Shown here one piece after another: positions 1 through 6,463 of a stretch of DNA of 10,872 bases. Origin of the DNA: Verrucomicrobiota bacterium (GTDB lineage: Bacteria; Verrucomicrobiota; Verrucomicrobiia; Opitutales; Oceanipulchritudinaceae); the NCBI GenBank assembly GCA_009908535.1, contig JAAAOD010000175.1:1-10872 (forward strand), in the 5' to 3' direction. Position 1 is the first letter of the stretch; the number at the start of each line of letters is the position of its first letter. The notes under the pieces are model-generated. The model had not been told where the DNA came from, did not search any database, and was given only the letters and a program-made list of their open reading frames with translations. The position numbers were made by a program, and so were the translations under genes.

Positions 1-14
1 GGAAACATGCGTAA

Positions 15-64
15 GGGGTCAGACCTTGGATTTTGGCATATGCCAAAATCCAAGGTCTGACCCC
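15..64. repeat. 50-bp perfect palindrome, copy 1 (REP/MITE-like)
   Basis: The sequence is a perfect inverted repeat centred between bases 39 and 40, with every base of GGGGTCAGACCTTGG... matched by its complement in the right arm; the flanking pair A14/T65 extends it to 52 bp. A second copy lies at 1497-1546 with 48 of 50 identical bases. As RNA it would form a long stem with almost no loop. It lies 60 bp upstream of the SUMF1-domain gene. GGGGTCAG-type palindromes of this sort are, from memory, common as dispersed intergenic repeats in bacteria that carry REP-associated Y1 (IS200-like) transposases; no transposase is present here, so the mobile origin is inference. TTG-initiated frames running out of the palindrome are not treated as genuine starts. 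Confidence 0.9.
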
Positions 65-124
65 TCGTTCTTTACAAATTTTCTACTTTCCAGATCGCCG
101 GTGTTCATGTTATGGCGTTCCGCC

Positions 125-1486
125 ATGGCAAGGCAGTGGACATTCTTCTCCATCCTCTTGGCTTTGCCGGTGCAACTTGTAATTCCCGTTCTTTCCGAAG
201 GACAGGTACCGGCAACAAAGCGGGAGAGGGTTGTTGAGCATCCGGTCGAGGCATCCTCCCACCGAGATGCCTTTCGTGCTGAGCCTACTGATGGCTCCCT
301 TGATGGCTCCCTATGGCGTGATGCCGAAGACGCTGGCAACGGCTGGAGCTTTTTGTCTTGGTTCGGTTACTTTGCGGAGACGGACGAAGGCTGGATTACC
401 CATGCGGAACACGGCTATCAGTATGCTCTTGGGGAGGACACCAGCAGTGTTTTTTTCTATGATGTGAGCATGGGAAGCTGGCTTTGGGTGTCGGATGCGG
501 CGTATCCATGGATCTACAAATTCGGGATGAACGCGGGTTGGTATTGGTATTACCGCGGCGGTCAGCCGGGGGACCGCTGGTTTCATCGCCTTGCTGATGG
601 TGGAGAAATTGCGGAGGACGAGATCAATGCCGGGGACGACGGTCCCAGCCCGGCGGATTTTTCTCTTATTCCGGCAGGGAGCTTCTTGATGGGCGATAGC
701 TTCCATGAAGGGCAAAGGGATGAATTGCCCGTACACGAGGTGGAGGTCTCGGCATTCCACATCCAGCAGACCGAGGTGACCAACGCCCAGATGGTGGAGG
801 TCCTGAACTGGGCCATCGCTCAAGGGTTGGTGACCGCCGACAGCAGCACGGTTCGGAACGTGGAAGGGGATGAACGGGAATTGGTGCAGTTGGCCGACAA
901 TGACTCGCAGATCTCATGGGACGGTAATGCGCTCATCGTGGAAAGCGGGAAGGAAAACCATCCGGTGGTGGACGTGTCGTGGTATGGGGCGATGGCGTAT
1001 TGTCATTTCCGAACGCGTTGGGAAGGCGGGTTGACGCAGGCGGTCGATCTGACGGATTGGGCGTTTGATTTGAATGCCTCTGGCTACCGCTTGCCGACGG
1101 AAGCGGAGTGGGAGAAGGCGGCGCGGGGAGGCGTTGACGGGGAGCGGTATCCGTTCGGAAACTCTTTTGACAGCACCCTTGCCAATTGTGACGGGAACGA
1201 AGACGGAACGGTAGCGGTGGCGAGCTATCCGGCGACCGGTTATGGGCTCCACGACATGACAGGCAACCTCTGGGAGTGGTGTGCGGACTGGTACTCATCG
1301 GATTACTACAGCAGTTCCCCCCGCGTGGATCCGAAAGGGCCTGCTTCGGGCATCTACAGGGTCCTCCGGGGTGGCAGCTGGAACACCCTCGCAAAGGCCT
1401 GCCGCTCTGCCTATCGGCATCTGAACGGCCCCGGGGACGCCAACAGCACCATCGGCTTCCGCCCGGTCCGTACGGCGTCGCCGTAG
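125..1486 (+). CDS. Secreted SUMF1/FGE-like domain protein with Trp/Tyr-rich N-terminal module
   Basis: A 453-residue protein. Residues 1-25 look like a signal peptide (MARQWTFFSILLALPVQLV...), so it should be exported. Residues 73-157 are strikingly aromatic (WFGYF, EGWITH, HGYQY, MGSWLWVS, YPWIYKFG, GWYWYYRGG, DRWFHRL); I recall modules like this in proteins of Opitutae-type Verrucomicrobia, but their function is unknown to me. Residues 180-450 are a formylglycine-generating-enzyme-like (SUMF1, FGE-sulfatase) C-type-lectin-like fold: PAGSFLMGD, QTEVTNAQ, HPVVDVSWYGAMAYC, RLPTEAEWEKAARGG, MTGNLWEWCADWY, RVLRGGSW and GFRPV. The two adjacent catalytic cysteines of true FGE, just after the GGS motif, are not both present (only NTLAKAC follows), so sulfatase activation is unlikely. 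ATG 125 was preferred because it gives a compact signal peptide; ATG 107 (MLWRSAMARQ) is an in-frame alternative, and neither has a clear ribosome site. The gene is bracketed by two palindromes. A 12-bp tandem duplication codes DGSLDGSL near residue 57. Confidence 0.88.
   Translation: MARQWTFFSILLALPVQLVIPVLSEGQVPATKRERVVEHPVEASSHRDAFRAEPTDGSLDGSLWRDAEDAGNGWSFLSWFGYFAETDEGWITHAEHGYQYALGEDTSSVFFYDVSMGSWLWVSDAAYPWIYKFGMNAGWYWYYRGGQPGDRWFHRLADGGEIAEDEINAGDDGPSPADFSLIPAGSFLMGDSFHEGQRDELPVHEVEVSAFHIQQTEVTNAQMVEVLNWAIAQGLVTADSSTVRNVEGDERELVQLADNDSQISWDGNALIVESGKENHPVVDVSWYGAMAYCHFRTRWEGGLTQAVDLTDWAFDLNASGYRLPTEAEWEKAARGGVDGERYPFGNSFDSTLANCDGNEDGTVAVASYPATGYGLHDMTGNLWEWCADWYSSDYYSSSPRVDPKGPASGIYRVLRGGSWNTLAKACRSAYRHLNGPGDANSTIGFRPVRTASP
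289..312 (+). repeat. 12-bp tandem duplication inside the SUMF1-domain gene
   Basis: TGATGGCTCCCT occurs twice in direct succession and keeps the reading frame. It encodes the repeated tetrapeptide DGSL in the linker between the signal peptide and the aromatic module. It looks like a recent slippage or duplication event in a region tolerant of length change. Confidence 0.85.
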
Positions 1487-1496
1487 GAACGGGAAC

Positions 1497-1546
1497 GGGG
1501 TCAGGCCTTGGATTTTGGCATATGCCAAAATCCAAGGTCTGCCCCC
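1497..1546. repeat. 50-bp palindrome, copy 2, in a convergent gene gap
   Basis: This is the same element as at 15-64, with A-to-G at 1505 and A-to-C at 1542. In a plus-strand transcript the first change leaves a G-U pair, and the second breaks one pair (1501/1542). It begins 10 nt after the SUMF1 gene's stop codon and ends directly against the stop codon of the SRPBCC gene on the other strand, so it fills nearly all of the 60-bp gap between two convergent genes. A hairpin in that place could end or protect transcripts from both sides. There is no T-run, so it is not a classical intrinsic terminator. TTACG follows it at 1547-1551, the mirror image of CGTAA at 10-14 before copy 1. Confidence 0.9.
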
Positions 1547-2098
1547 TTACGGTTGCGCATCCAATTTCTCGGCGCGCTCTTTGAGGGCCTGGAGACCTTC
1601 CTCGTAACTTTTGCCGACGAGGGAATCGACCATGACGGACATCCAGCGGGCGAAGAACTGGTCCCCGACGCTGCCTTCAAAGGTCCAGGTCACCTCGGTG
1701 GGCCCGCCTTGGGGATCCGGGGTGATGAGGATTCTGCTGCTGCTCGGCGTGTCCTCGTAGCCTCCGAATTCGAGATGGTATTCGACGAGGAGGGGCGGAT
1801 GGGCTTCGACGATTTCCATTCGTCCGGAACCGGCGGTTTCCCCCTGCCAGCTATAGGAAGCGCCGACGCCGACGGTCTTTTCTCCGAAATCAATTTCCAT
1901 GGAGGGATCCATGCGGTTCCAGGGATTCCATTCCTGCCATGCCTGCAAGTCGGCAACCTGATTGTAGACGGTGCCGGGGCGGGCCTCAATGGCGATGGAA
2001 CGGCTCATTTCGTACTCTTTTGGCAGAAAGAAGGTAACGGCGATAAAGAGGCCGAGGAGGACGGCAATGACGAGGATGACCCACTTCACAACTTTCAT
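1547..2098 (-). CDS. Membrane-anchored SRPBCC (START/Bet v1-like) family protein
   Basis: A 183-residue protein. The N-terminus is one hydrophobic helix after a short basic stretch (MKVVKWVILVIAVLLGLFIA), followed by FLPKEYEMSRSIAIEA. The rest matches the polyketide-cyclase/SRPBCC fold: VYNQVADLQAWQEWNPW, then YSWQGETAGSGRMEIVEAHPP, then TWTFEGSVGDQFFARWM and a C-terminal helix. Proteins of this kind bind hydrophobic ligands in a cavity; the ligand is unknown and no enzymatic residue can be assigned. It is the last gene of the gltX-glyS operon. ATG 2098 gives the usual family beginning but lacks a Shine-Dalgarno. A TTG at 2128 adds 10 residues (MGASPVIRFI) and lies 13 nt after a perfect AGGAGG that overlaps the glyS stop, so the longer start is a real alternative. 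The stop codon abuts palindrome copy 2. Confidence 0.85.
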   Translation of the reverse strand: MKVVKWVILVIAVLLGLFIAVTFFLPKEYEMSRSIAIEARPGTVYNQVADLQAWQEWNPWNRMDPSMEIDFGEKTVGVGASYSWQGETAGSGRMEIVEAHPPLLVEYHLEFGGYEDTPSSSRILITPDPQGGPTEVTWTFEGSVGDQFFARWMSVMVDSLVGKSYEEGLQALKERAEKLDAQP

Positions 2099-2141
2099 AA
2101 TGAAACGGATAACAGGTGAAGCGCCCAAGATCGAAAAAAAA

Positions 2142-2147
2142 CCTCCT
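2142..2147 (-). promoter_or_regulatory. AGGAGG ribosome-binding site overlapping the glyS stop
   Basis: Read on the minus strand, the glyS stop TGA runs straight into GGAGG, making AGGAGG, then eight T residues and CGATC before TTG 2128. The site is a full consensus Shine-Dalgarno in a window where strong ones are rare. Its spacing of 13 nt to TTG 2128 is long, and its spacing of 43 nt to ATG 2098 is too long for direct use. It points to coupled translation of the SRPBCC gene with glyS. Confidence 0.6.
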
Positions 2148-3694
2148 CAGCCGTCGATCTTTTCGGCGAGGAAGGCCTCGACCTCGGCGAGTGGCACGCG
2201 CTGCTGTTGAGTGGTATCGCGGTCGCGGATGGTCACGCACTGGTCTTTTTCGACCGTGTCGAAATCGACGGTGAGGCCGAAGGGCGTGCCGACCTCGTCT
2301 TGCCGACGGTAGCGCCGCCCGATGGCGCCGGAGGCGTCCCAGGCCACATTCCAGCGTTTCTGGAGGCGGTGGTAGACATCCCGCGCGCACTCGACCAGCT
2401 CCGGCTTGTTTTTGAGAAGCGGAAAGACGGCGGCCTTGAAGGGAGCGATGCGCGGATGGAATTTGAGGAGGGTACGCTTTTCGGGCTTCCCCTTGTCGTT
2501 CGGGATCTCGTCCTCGCAGTAGGCGGCGGTGAGGACGGCGAGCAACGTCCGGTCGACGCCGAGGGAGGGCTCGACGACGTGGGGAATGTACTTTTCCTTC
2601 CGTGCCTCATCGAAGAACTCCATGGACTTGCCGCTGTGATGCTGGTGCTGGCTGAGGTCGAAATCCCCGCGGCAGGCGATACCCCAGAGTTCCTGCGTAC
2701 CGAAGGGAAAAGTGAAAGTCAGGTCGGTCGTCCCCTTTGAGTAGTGGGAAAGCTTTTCCGGAGGATGGACGTCCTCCCCGATCATGTCCTCCGGGATGCC
2801 GATGCGAGTGAGCCAGTCCTTACAGGTATCGATCCATTCCCGGTAGACCCGCGGCCATGTCGCCTCGTCCGGATCGATGAAGTATTCGATTTCCAGCTGC
2901 TCGAATTCGCGCGAGCGGAAGATGAAATTGCGCGGGGTGATCTCGTTGCGGAAGGCTTTCCCGATCTGCGCGATGCCGAAGGGGATCTTCACGCGTCCGG
3001 TATCGACGACGTTCTTGAAGTTCTGGAAAATGCCCTGCGCGGTTTCCGGGCGGAGGTAGGCGGTAGCGGAGGCGTCGGCCAGCGGGCCGACCTTGGTCTC
3101 GAACATGAGGTTGAACTGCCGGGGCGGCGTGAGGCTCCCGGGCGTCCCGGTCGCCGGACTGGGAATGAGCGCCTGCTCCCCGGGGTCCGCCTCCGTGTAT
3201 TCACGCAGCACGACGGGATCGAGGGTTCCCTGCACCCCCTGCTTGCGCTTCATTTCCTGTGCCTGCTTGTCGGCCTCGGCCTGCATGTCACCCGATTCCT
3301 CAAGGCAGAGGTAGCCGATTGACTGCCCCTCGACTGTGACCACGGCATAGAAGAGCTGGTCGGCGCGGAAACGGCGCTTCGATTCACGGCAATCCACCAT
3401 GGGATCGCTGAAGCCGTCGACATGGCCGCTGGCTTTCCAGATCTCCGGATGCATGATGATGGAGGAATCGAGTCCGACGATGTCCTCGCGCTCATGAACC
3501 ATCGCCTTCCACCATGCATCCTTAAGGTTTCTTTTCAGCTCGGTACCCAGCGGGCCGTAGTCAAAAAACCCGGCATAGCCGCCGTAAATTTCGCTGGATT
3601 GGAAAATGAATCCGCGCCGCTTGCAAAGAGTCACCAGTGCCTCCATCGAAGGGAGCGCGCGCTCAGCGTCTTGAGTTGCCATATGGGCCGGCAT
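2147..3694 (-). CDS. glyS: Glycyl-tRNA synthetase, single-chain alpha2 type
   Basis: A 515-residue class II aminoacyl-tRNA synthetase that charges tRNA-Gly with glycine in the cytoplasm. It is the homodimeric form also found in archaea and eukaryotes, not the split alpha/beta form of E. coli. Visible landmarks are KRRGFIFQSSEIYGG near residues 26-39, DYGPLG (45-50), YLRPETAQGIFQNF (213-226), motif 2 FRNEITPRNFIFRSREFEQLE (248-268), motif 3 EPSLGVDRTLLAVL (375-388) and the C-terminal anticodon-binding domain from about 412 (RIAPFKAAVFPL...). All are intact. Residues 120-190 are a variable insertion. ATG 3694 has GGGGG 7 nt upstream; ATG 3682 is the alternative. It follows gltX by 23 nt on the same strand and is followed closely by the SRPBCC gene, so the three probably share one transcript. 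Confidence 0.97.
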   Translation of the reverse strand: MPAHMATQDAERALPSMEALVTLCKRRGFIFQSSEIYGGYAGFFDYGPLGTELKRNLKDAWWKAMVHEREDIVGLDSSIIMHPEIWKASGHVDGFSDPMVDCRESKRRFRADQLFYAVVTVEGQSIGYLCLEESGDMQAEADKQAQEMKRKQGVQGTLDPVVLREYTEADPGEQALIPSPATGTPGSLTPPRQFNLMFETKVGPLADASATAYLRPETAQGIFQNFKNVVDTGRVKIPFGIAQIGKAFRNEITPRNFIFRSREFEQLEIEYFIDPDEATWPRVYREWIDTCKDWLTRIGIPEDMIGEDVHPPEKLSHYSKGTTDLTFTFPFGTQELWGIACRGDFDLSQHQHHSGKSMEFFDEARKEKYIPHVVEPSLGVDRTLLAVLTAAYCEDEIPNDKGKPEKRTLLKFHPRIAPFKAAVFPLLKNKPELVECARDVYHRLQKRWNVAWDASGAIGRRYRRQDEVGTPFGLTVDFDTVEKDQCVTIRDRDTTQQQRVPLAEVEAFLAEKIDG

Positions 3695-3717
3695 TGAGCA
3701 GCCCCCGTAAGGCAAGG

Positions 3718-5115
3718 TCAAGTGGTCTTTCCCGCCCGCTCAACGTAGCGTTCGAGCCTCCGCAGAACGGTCTCGCGACCGAGGCAGGCGAGCAGGGGAA
3801 GAAAATCCGGACCGGCTGAGAGACCGGTCACCGCGAAGCGGGTCACGGGCCACCAGCGAAAGGGTTTTTCCTCGCCGTGGGCGGCCGCCAGTCCGGCAAA
3901 GGCCTTCTCGATGCCCTCCGCTCCCCACTGGTCGCCGGTCACGGTGCGCAGGGCGTGCAGAACATCGTTTGCCAGCTCCGCGGCATTGCCCTTTTTCTCC
4001 ACTTTTTTGCGGGCCTTTTCGTCCTCCCCGTAGCTGTCGGTGAAAAAGTAGCTGCTGTAGGCGGGCAGCTCCTCCAGCGAGGTGATCTTTTCCTGGCAGA
4101 GCCCGAGACAGCGCTGGAGGTAATCCTCGTCCAGCGTTTCCTCGACAAGTCCCTTTTCCGTGAGGACCGGGCGGGCGAACCATGCGTAGGTCTCGACCGG
4201 GAGGGCTTTGAGGTACTGGAAGTTGATGTGGTGCATCTTCGCTTCGTCGAAGCGGGCGGCGCCCTTCTGGATGTCCTTGATGTCGAAGGCCTCGATGATT
4301 TCGCCGATCTCCATGACCTCCCGGTCCCCGCCGGGATTCCACCCGAGGAGGGCAATGGCGTTGCGGACGGCGGCGGGCAGGAAGTGGCGCTCCCGGTATT
4401 CTTCGATGAGCGAACCGCGGTCGCGCTTGCTCATTTTCCCCTTCCCCATCTTGGGATCTTTCAGGATCAGAGGCAAGTGGGCGTACCGCGGAGGTTCCGC
4501 CCCGAAGGCCTTGAAGAGCTCGCCATGCTTGCTCGTGTTGCTGAGGTGGTCCTCGCCCCGGATAACGTGCGTGATGCCCATGGTCAGGTCATCGACTACG
4601 TTGGTGAAATGGAAGGTCGGGCTGCCGTCGGAACGCAGGAGGACAAAGTCCCGGCTTTCCGCGCGCTCGACGCCGCCGCGGATGGCGTCGTCGATGCGCA
4701 CCGGGGCGGCCTTCACCTTTTCCACCTCCCGTCCAAGGTAGTCGTCGTATTCGCGGTAGCGTTCGCCTTCCAGACGGAAATAAAGAGCCCCCTCTGCTTC
4801 GTAGGTCCGGCCGGCCTTCTTCAACTGCTCGAGATGTTCCCGGTAGATTTCCCCACGCTGACTTTGAAAGTACGGCCCATGGTCCCCGCCGGCGTCCGGG
4901 CCCTCGTCCCAGTCAAGGCCAAGCCAGCGCATTCCCTCGAGAAGGTTGCGCAGAGCTTCCTCCGTATTCCGCTCCGTGTCGGTGTCCTCCACCCGGAGGA
5001 TAAAGGTACCATCGCAATGCCGGGCGTAGAGCCAGTTGAACAGCGCCGTGCGGGCACTGCCGATATGAAAGGACCCCGTTGGACTGGGGGCGAAGCGAAC
5101 GCGAACCGTGGACAT
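3718..5115 (-). CDS. gltX: Glutamyl-tRNA synthetase
   Basis: A 465-residue class I synthetase that attaches glutamate to tRNA-Glu. The HIGH-type signature is RFAPSPTGSFHIGS (residues 7-20), followed by RVEDTDTERN (41-50), LLRSDGSPTFHF (159-170), GITHVIRGEDHLSNT (180-194), and the KMSKR loop at 227-231; the C-terminal anticodon-binding helices run to the end. The segment that usually carries the zinc cysteines and the CTPEEL...RYDGRCR stretch is replaced by a short AGRTYEAEGALYFRLEG (101-117), with no cysteines, so this enzyme seems to lack that insertion. Whether it also misacylates tRNA-Gln cannot be told from sequence. ATG 5115 was chosen because it starts directly before the conserved VRVRFAPSPTG; no strong Shine-Dalgarno is seen. 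It is first in an operon with glyS. Confidence 0.97.
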   Translation of the reverse strand: MSTVRVRFAPSPTGSFHIGSARTALFNWLYARHCDGTFILRVEDTDTERNTEEALRNLLEGMRWLGLDWDEGPDAGGDHGPYFQSQRGEIYREHLEQLKKAGRTYEAEGALYFRLEGERYREYDDYLGREVEKVKAAPVRIDDAIRGGVERAESRDFVLLRSDGSPTFHFTNVVDDLTMGITHVIRGEDHLSNTSKHGELFKAFGAEPPRYAHLPLILKDPKMGKGKMSKRDRGSLIEEYRERHFLPAAVRNAIALLGWNPGGDREVMEIGEIIEAFDIKDIQKGAARFDEAKMHHINFQYLKALPVETYAWFARPVLTEKGLVEETLDEDYLQRCLGLCQEKITSLEELPAYSSYFFTDSYGEDEKARKKVEKKGNAAELANDVLHALRTVTGDQWGAEGIEKAFAGLAAAHGEEKPFRWWPVTRFAVTGLSAGPDFLPLLACLGRETVLRRLERYVERAGKTT

Positions 5116-5206
5116 AAGCGCCGAATGTGAACCCGCCGTCGCCAGGATCAAGTTTCTTGTCCGATTCCCCCGAAAGCCCCCTTGCCGGAGAGAGACTATT
5201 GGATTT

Positions 5207-5236
5207 CGATGCCGTTTTCGATCCCGATACCGATAC
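5207..5236 (+). repeat. Degenerate hexamer array upstream of the M14 peptidase gene
   Basis: Five consecutive hexamers can be read: CGATGC, CGTTTT, CGATCC, CGATAC, CGATAC. The array ends 3 nt before ATG 5240, in the 124-bp gap between divergent gltX and the M14 gene. If translated, it would give an RF/RS/RY dipeptide pattern, which is why an upstream in-frame extension of the peptidase is not accepted. I recall CGATAC-like arrays from Verrucomicrobia and Planctomycetes genomes. A role in expression or as a simple repeat is undetermined. No convincing -35/-10 pair is seen elsewhere in the gap. Confidence 0.65.
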
Positions 5237-5239
5237 TGT

Positions 5240-5992
5240 ATGAATATTGATGCCTACTTTGAACGCCTGCGGGACGCCGCCCGGCGGGCCGGGTTCACCT
5301 TGACGGTGTACGGCCAAGCCGGGGAATGGGAACTTCCCCTGCTTAAACGCGAGCCGGAGAGCAAGGGTCCCCGCCTTTACCTGTCCAGCGGCATTCATGG
5401 CGACGAACCGGCGGGTCCGATGGCGCTGCTGGACCTGCTCCGGCGCGATGCTTTTCCCCGCGGGGCCGCCTACACTATTTTCCCCCTTCTCAATCCGCGC
5501 GCTCTCGCCATCGGGACCCGGGAAACTCCGGAAGGGCTGGATCTCAACCGGGATTACGGGCCGGAGCCGCGTTCCCATGAAATCCGGGCCCACTTAGCCG
5601 CCATGGGCGACCAGGTCTTCGACCTCACCCTCTGCCTGCACGAGGATTACGACGGGGAGGGATTTTATCTTTTCGCCCACCAACGCGAGGAGGTGGGAAC
5701 CGACTTCCCTGCCCTCGCCCTTGAAGCCGCCGCGGCTGTCATGCCCATTGATCCGCGTACGGAGATCGACGAGATGCCGGCGCGCGAGGGCCGCGTCCAC
5801 CCTCCCCCTTCGGTGGCGGATCCGAACCGGGCGGATTTGCCGGAGGCCCTGCGGCTCTTTCACCACCATAAAGCCTCCGTCGTCATGACCACGGAGACGC
5901 CCAGCGGGCAGGATCTTGACCTCCGCCGGCGCACCCAGGGCGCCGTCGTCGAGAAGGTGCTGGCCCGTTTTCTGGAAAAGGGAATTTCCTGA
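5240..5992 (+). CDS. M14-family zinc metallocarboxypeptidase (MpaA-like)
   Basis: A 250-residue protein with the zinc-carboxypeptidase core shared with murein tripeptide amidase MpaA and succinylglutamate desuccinylase. The motifs are LSSGIHGDEPAGP (His53 and Glu56 as metal ligands), FPLLNPRAL, GLDLNRDYG (Arg104 for substrate carboxylate), CLHEDYDGEGFYLF (His134 as third ligand) and TTETPSG (Glu219 as likely general base). No signal peptide is evident, so it is probably cytoplasmic, and recycling of cell-wall peptides or trimming of a small peptide or acyl-amino acid is plausible; the substrate is not shown. ATG 5240 was chosen because codons upstream run through a hexamer repeat. It stands alone, divergent from gltX. 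Confidence 0.87.
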   Translation: MNIDAYFERLRDAARRAGFTLTVYGQAGEWELPLLKREPESKGPRLYLSSGIHGDEPAGPMALLDLLRRDAFPRGAAYTIFPLLNPRALAIGTRETPEGLDLNRDYGPEPRSHEIRAHLAAMGDQVFDLTLCLHEDYDGEGFYLFAHQREEVGTDFPALALEAAAAVMPIDPRTEIDEMPAREGRVHPPPSVADPNRADLPEALRLFHHHKASVVMTTETPSGQDLDLRRRTQGAVVEKVLARFLEKGIS

Positions 5993-6035
5993 TGTCCCGC
6001 CGCGACGTTTCCGCCGTCGAGGCGGTGCGGTCATT

Positions 6036-6054
6036 ATCGACCTAACCGGTCGAT
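6036..6054. terminator. Possible bidirectional hairpin between convergent genes
   Basis: ATCGACC and GGTCGAT form a perfect 7-bp stem with the 5-nt loop TAACC. It lies in the 87-bp gap between the convergent M14 gene (ending 5992) and receiver-domain gene (ending 6080). A second GGTCGATG follows at 6065-6072 and could compete for pairing. No T-run follows on either strand, so a factor-independent terminator is only weakly supported. Confidence 0.35.
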
Positions 6055-6079
6055 GCTACGGGTCGGTCGATGATGAATC

Positions 6080-6457
6080 TCATCCGATTTCGCAACCGGA
6101 GTGCTCGCGCAGGCAGTGGCGCAGATCGTCGGAGTTGACCGGCTTGGTGAGGACGCCGTTCAGTCGCTTGTGGATGGGGGCGTCCTCATGTCCGTTGTAA
6201 ATGTCAGCGGTGATGGCAACGATCGGTGGGGCCTTGTCCCCGAGCATGCCACGGATCCGCTCGGCACAATCAAGCCCATGCATGCCGGGCATGTGCAGGT
6301 CCATTAATATGAGGTTGAAGTTCCCCTCCTTCGCCATTTCCAGAGCGGTTTCCCCCCGCTCGGCGATGACGGCCTCCACGCCCAGTTTCTGGAGCATGAG
6401 GGTGACGACCTTCTGGTTGACTTTGTTGTCCTCAACGAGGAGTACGCGACACGACAT
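6080..6457 (-). CDS. Stand-alone response-regulator receiver (REC) domain protein
   Basis: A 125-residue single-domain CheY-like protein. All phosphorylation-site residues are visible: acidic pair Glu9-Asp10 (LLVEDNKVNQK), phosphoacceptor Asp53 in LILMDLHMPGMHG, Thr83 in VAITAD and Lys105 in LTKPV. There is no output domain. The EDNKVNQ beginning is typical of receivers at the end of hybrid histidine kinases, so this may be a phosphorelay intermediate or a detached receiver. No kinase is in the window. The gene starts 6 nt after the stop of the dienelactone-hydrolase-like gene on the same strand and is probably cotranscribed with it. No Shine-Dalgarno precedes the ATG, again suggesting coupled translation. 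Confidence 0.93.
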   Translation of the reverse strand: MSCRVLLVEDNKVNQKVVTLMLQKLGVEAVIAERGETALEMAKEGNFNLILMDLHMPGMHGLDCAERIRGMLGDKAPPIVAITADIYNGHEDAPIHKRLNGVLTKPVNSDDLRHCLREHSGCEIG

Positions 6458-6463
6458 GAGAGG

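Noticed and set aside
26..124. Upstream extension of the SUMF1 gene starting at a TTG inside palindrome copy 1
   Set aside because: The same peptide beginning (MDFGICQNPR) arises from either strand of both palindromes because of their symmetry. It is a property of the repeat, and the signal peptide begins at 107 or 125.
15..1546. CRISPR-like repeat pair
   Set aside because: There are only two copies, separated by a whole gene rather than by short spacers, and no cas genes are present.
1508..2119. Plus-strand frame opposite the SRPBCC gene, starting in palindrome copy 2
   Set aside because: It is antisense to a recognisable SRPBCC protein with a membrane anchor, and its start comes from the palindrome.
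3877..5130. Long open frame (417 codons) on the plus strand opposite gltX
   Set aside because: It is fully antisense to a complete, well-conserved gltX. Its translation has no recognisable motifs, and long antisense frames are expected in GC-rich coding sequence.
5108..5239. N-terminal extension of the M14 peptidase back to 5108
   Set aside because: The extension overlaps the start of divergent gltX and translates a hexamer repeat into an RF/RS/RY pattern; ATG 5240 gives a normal family beginning.
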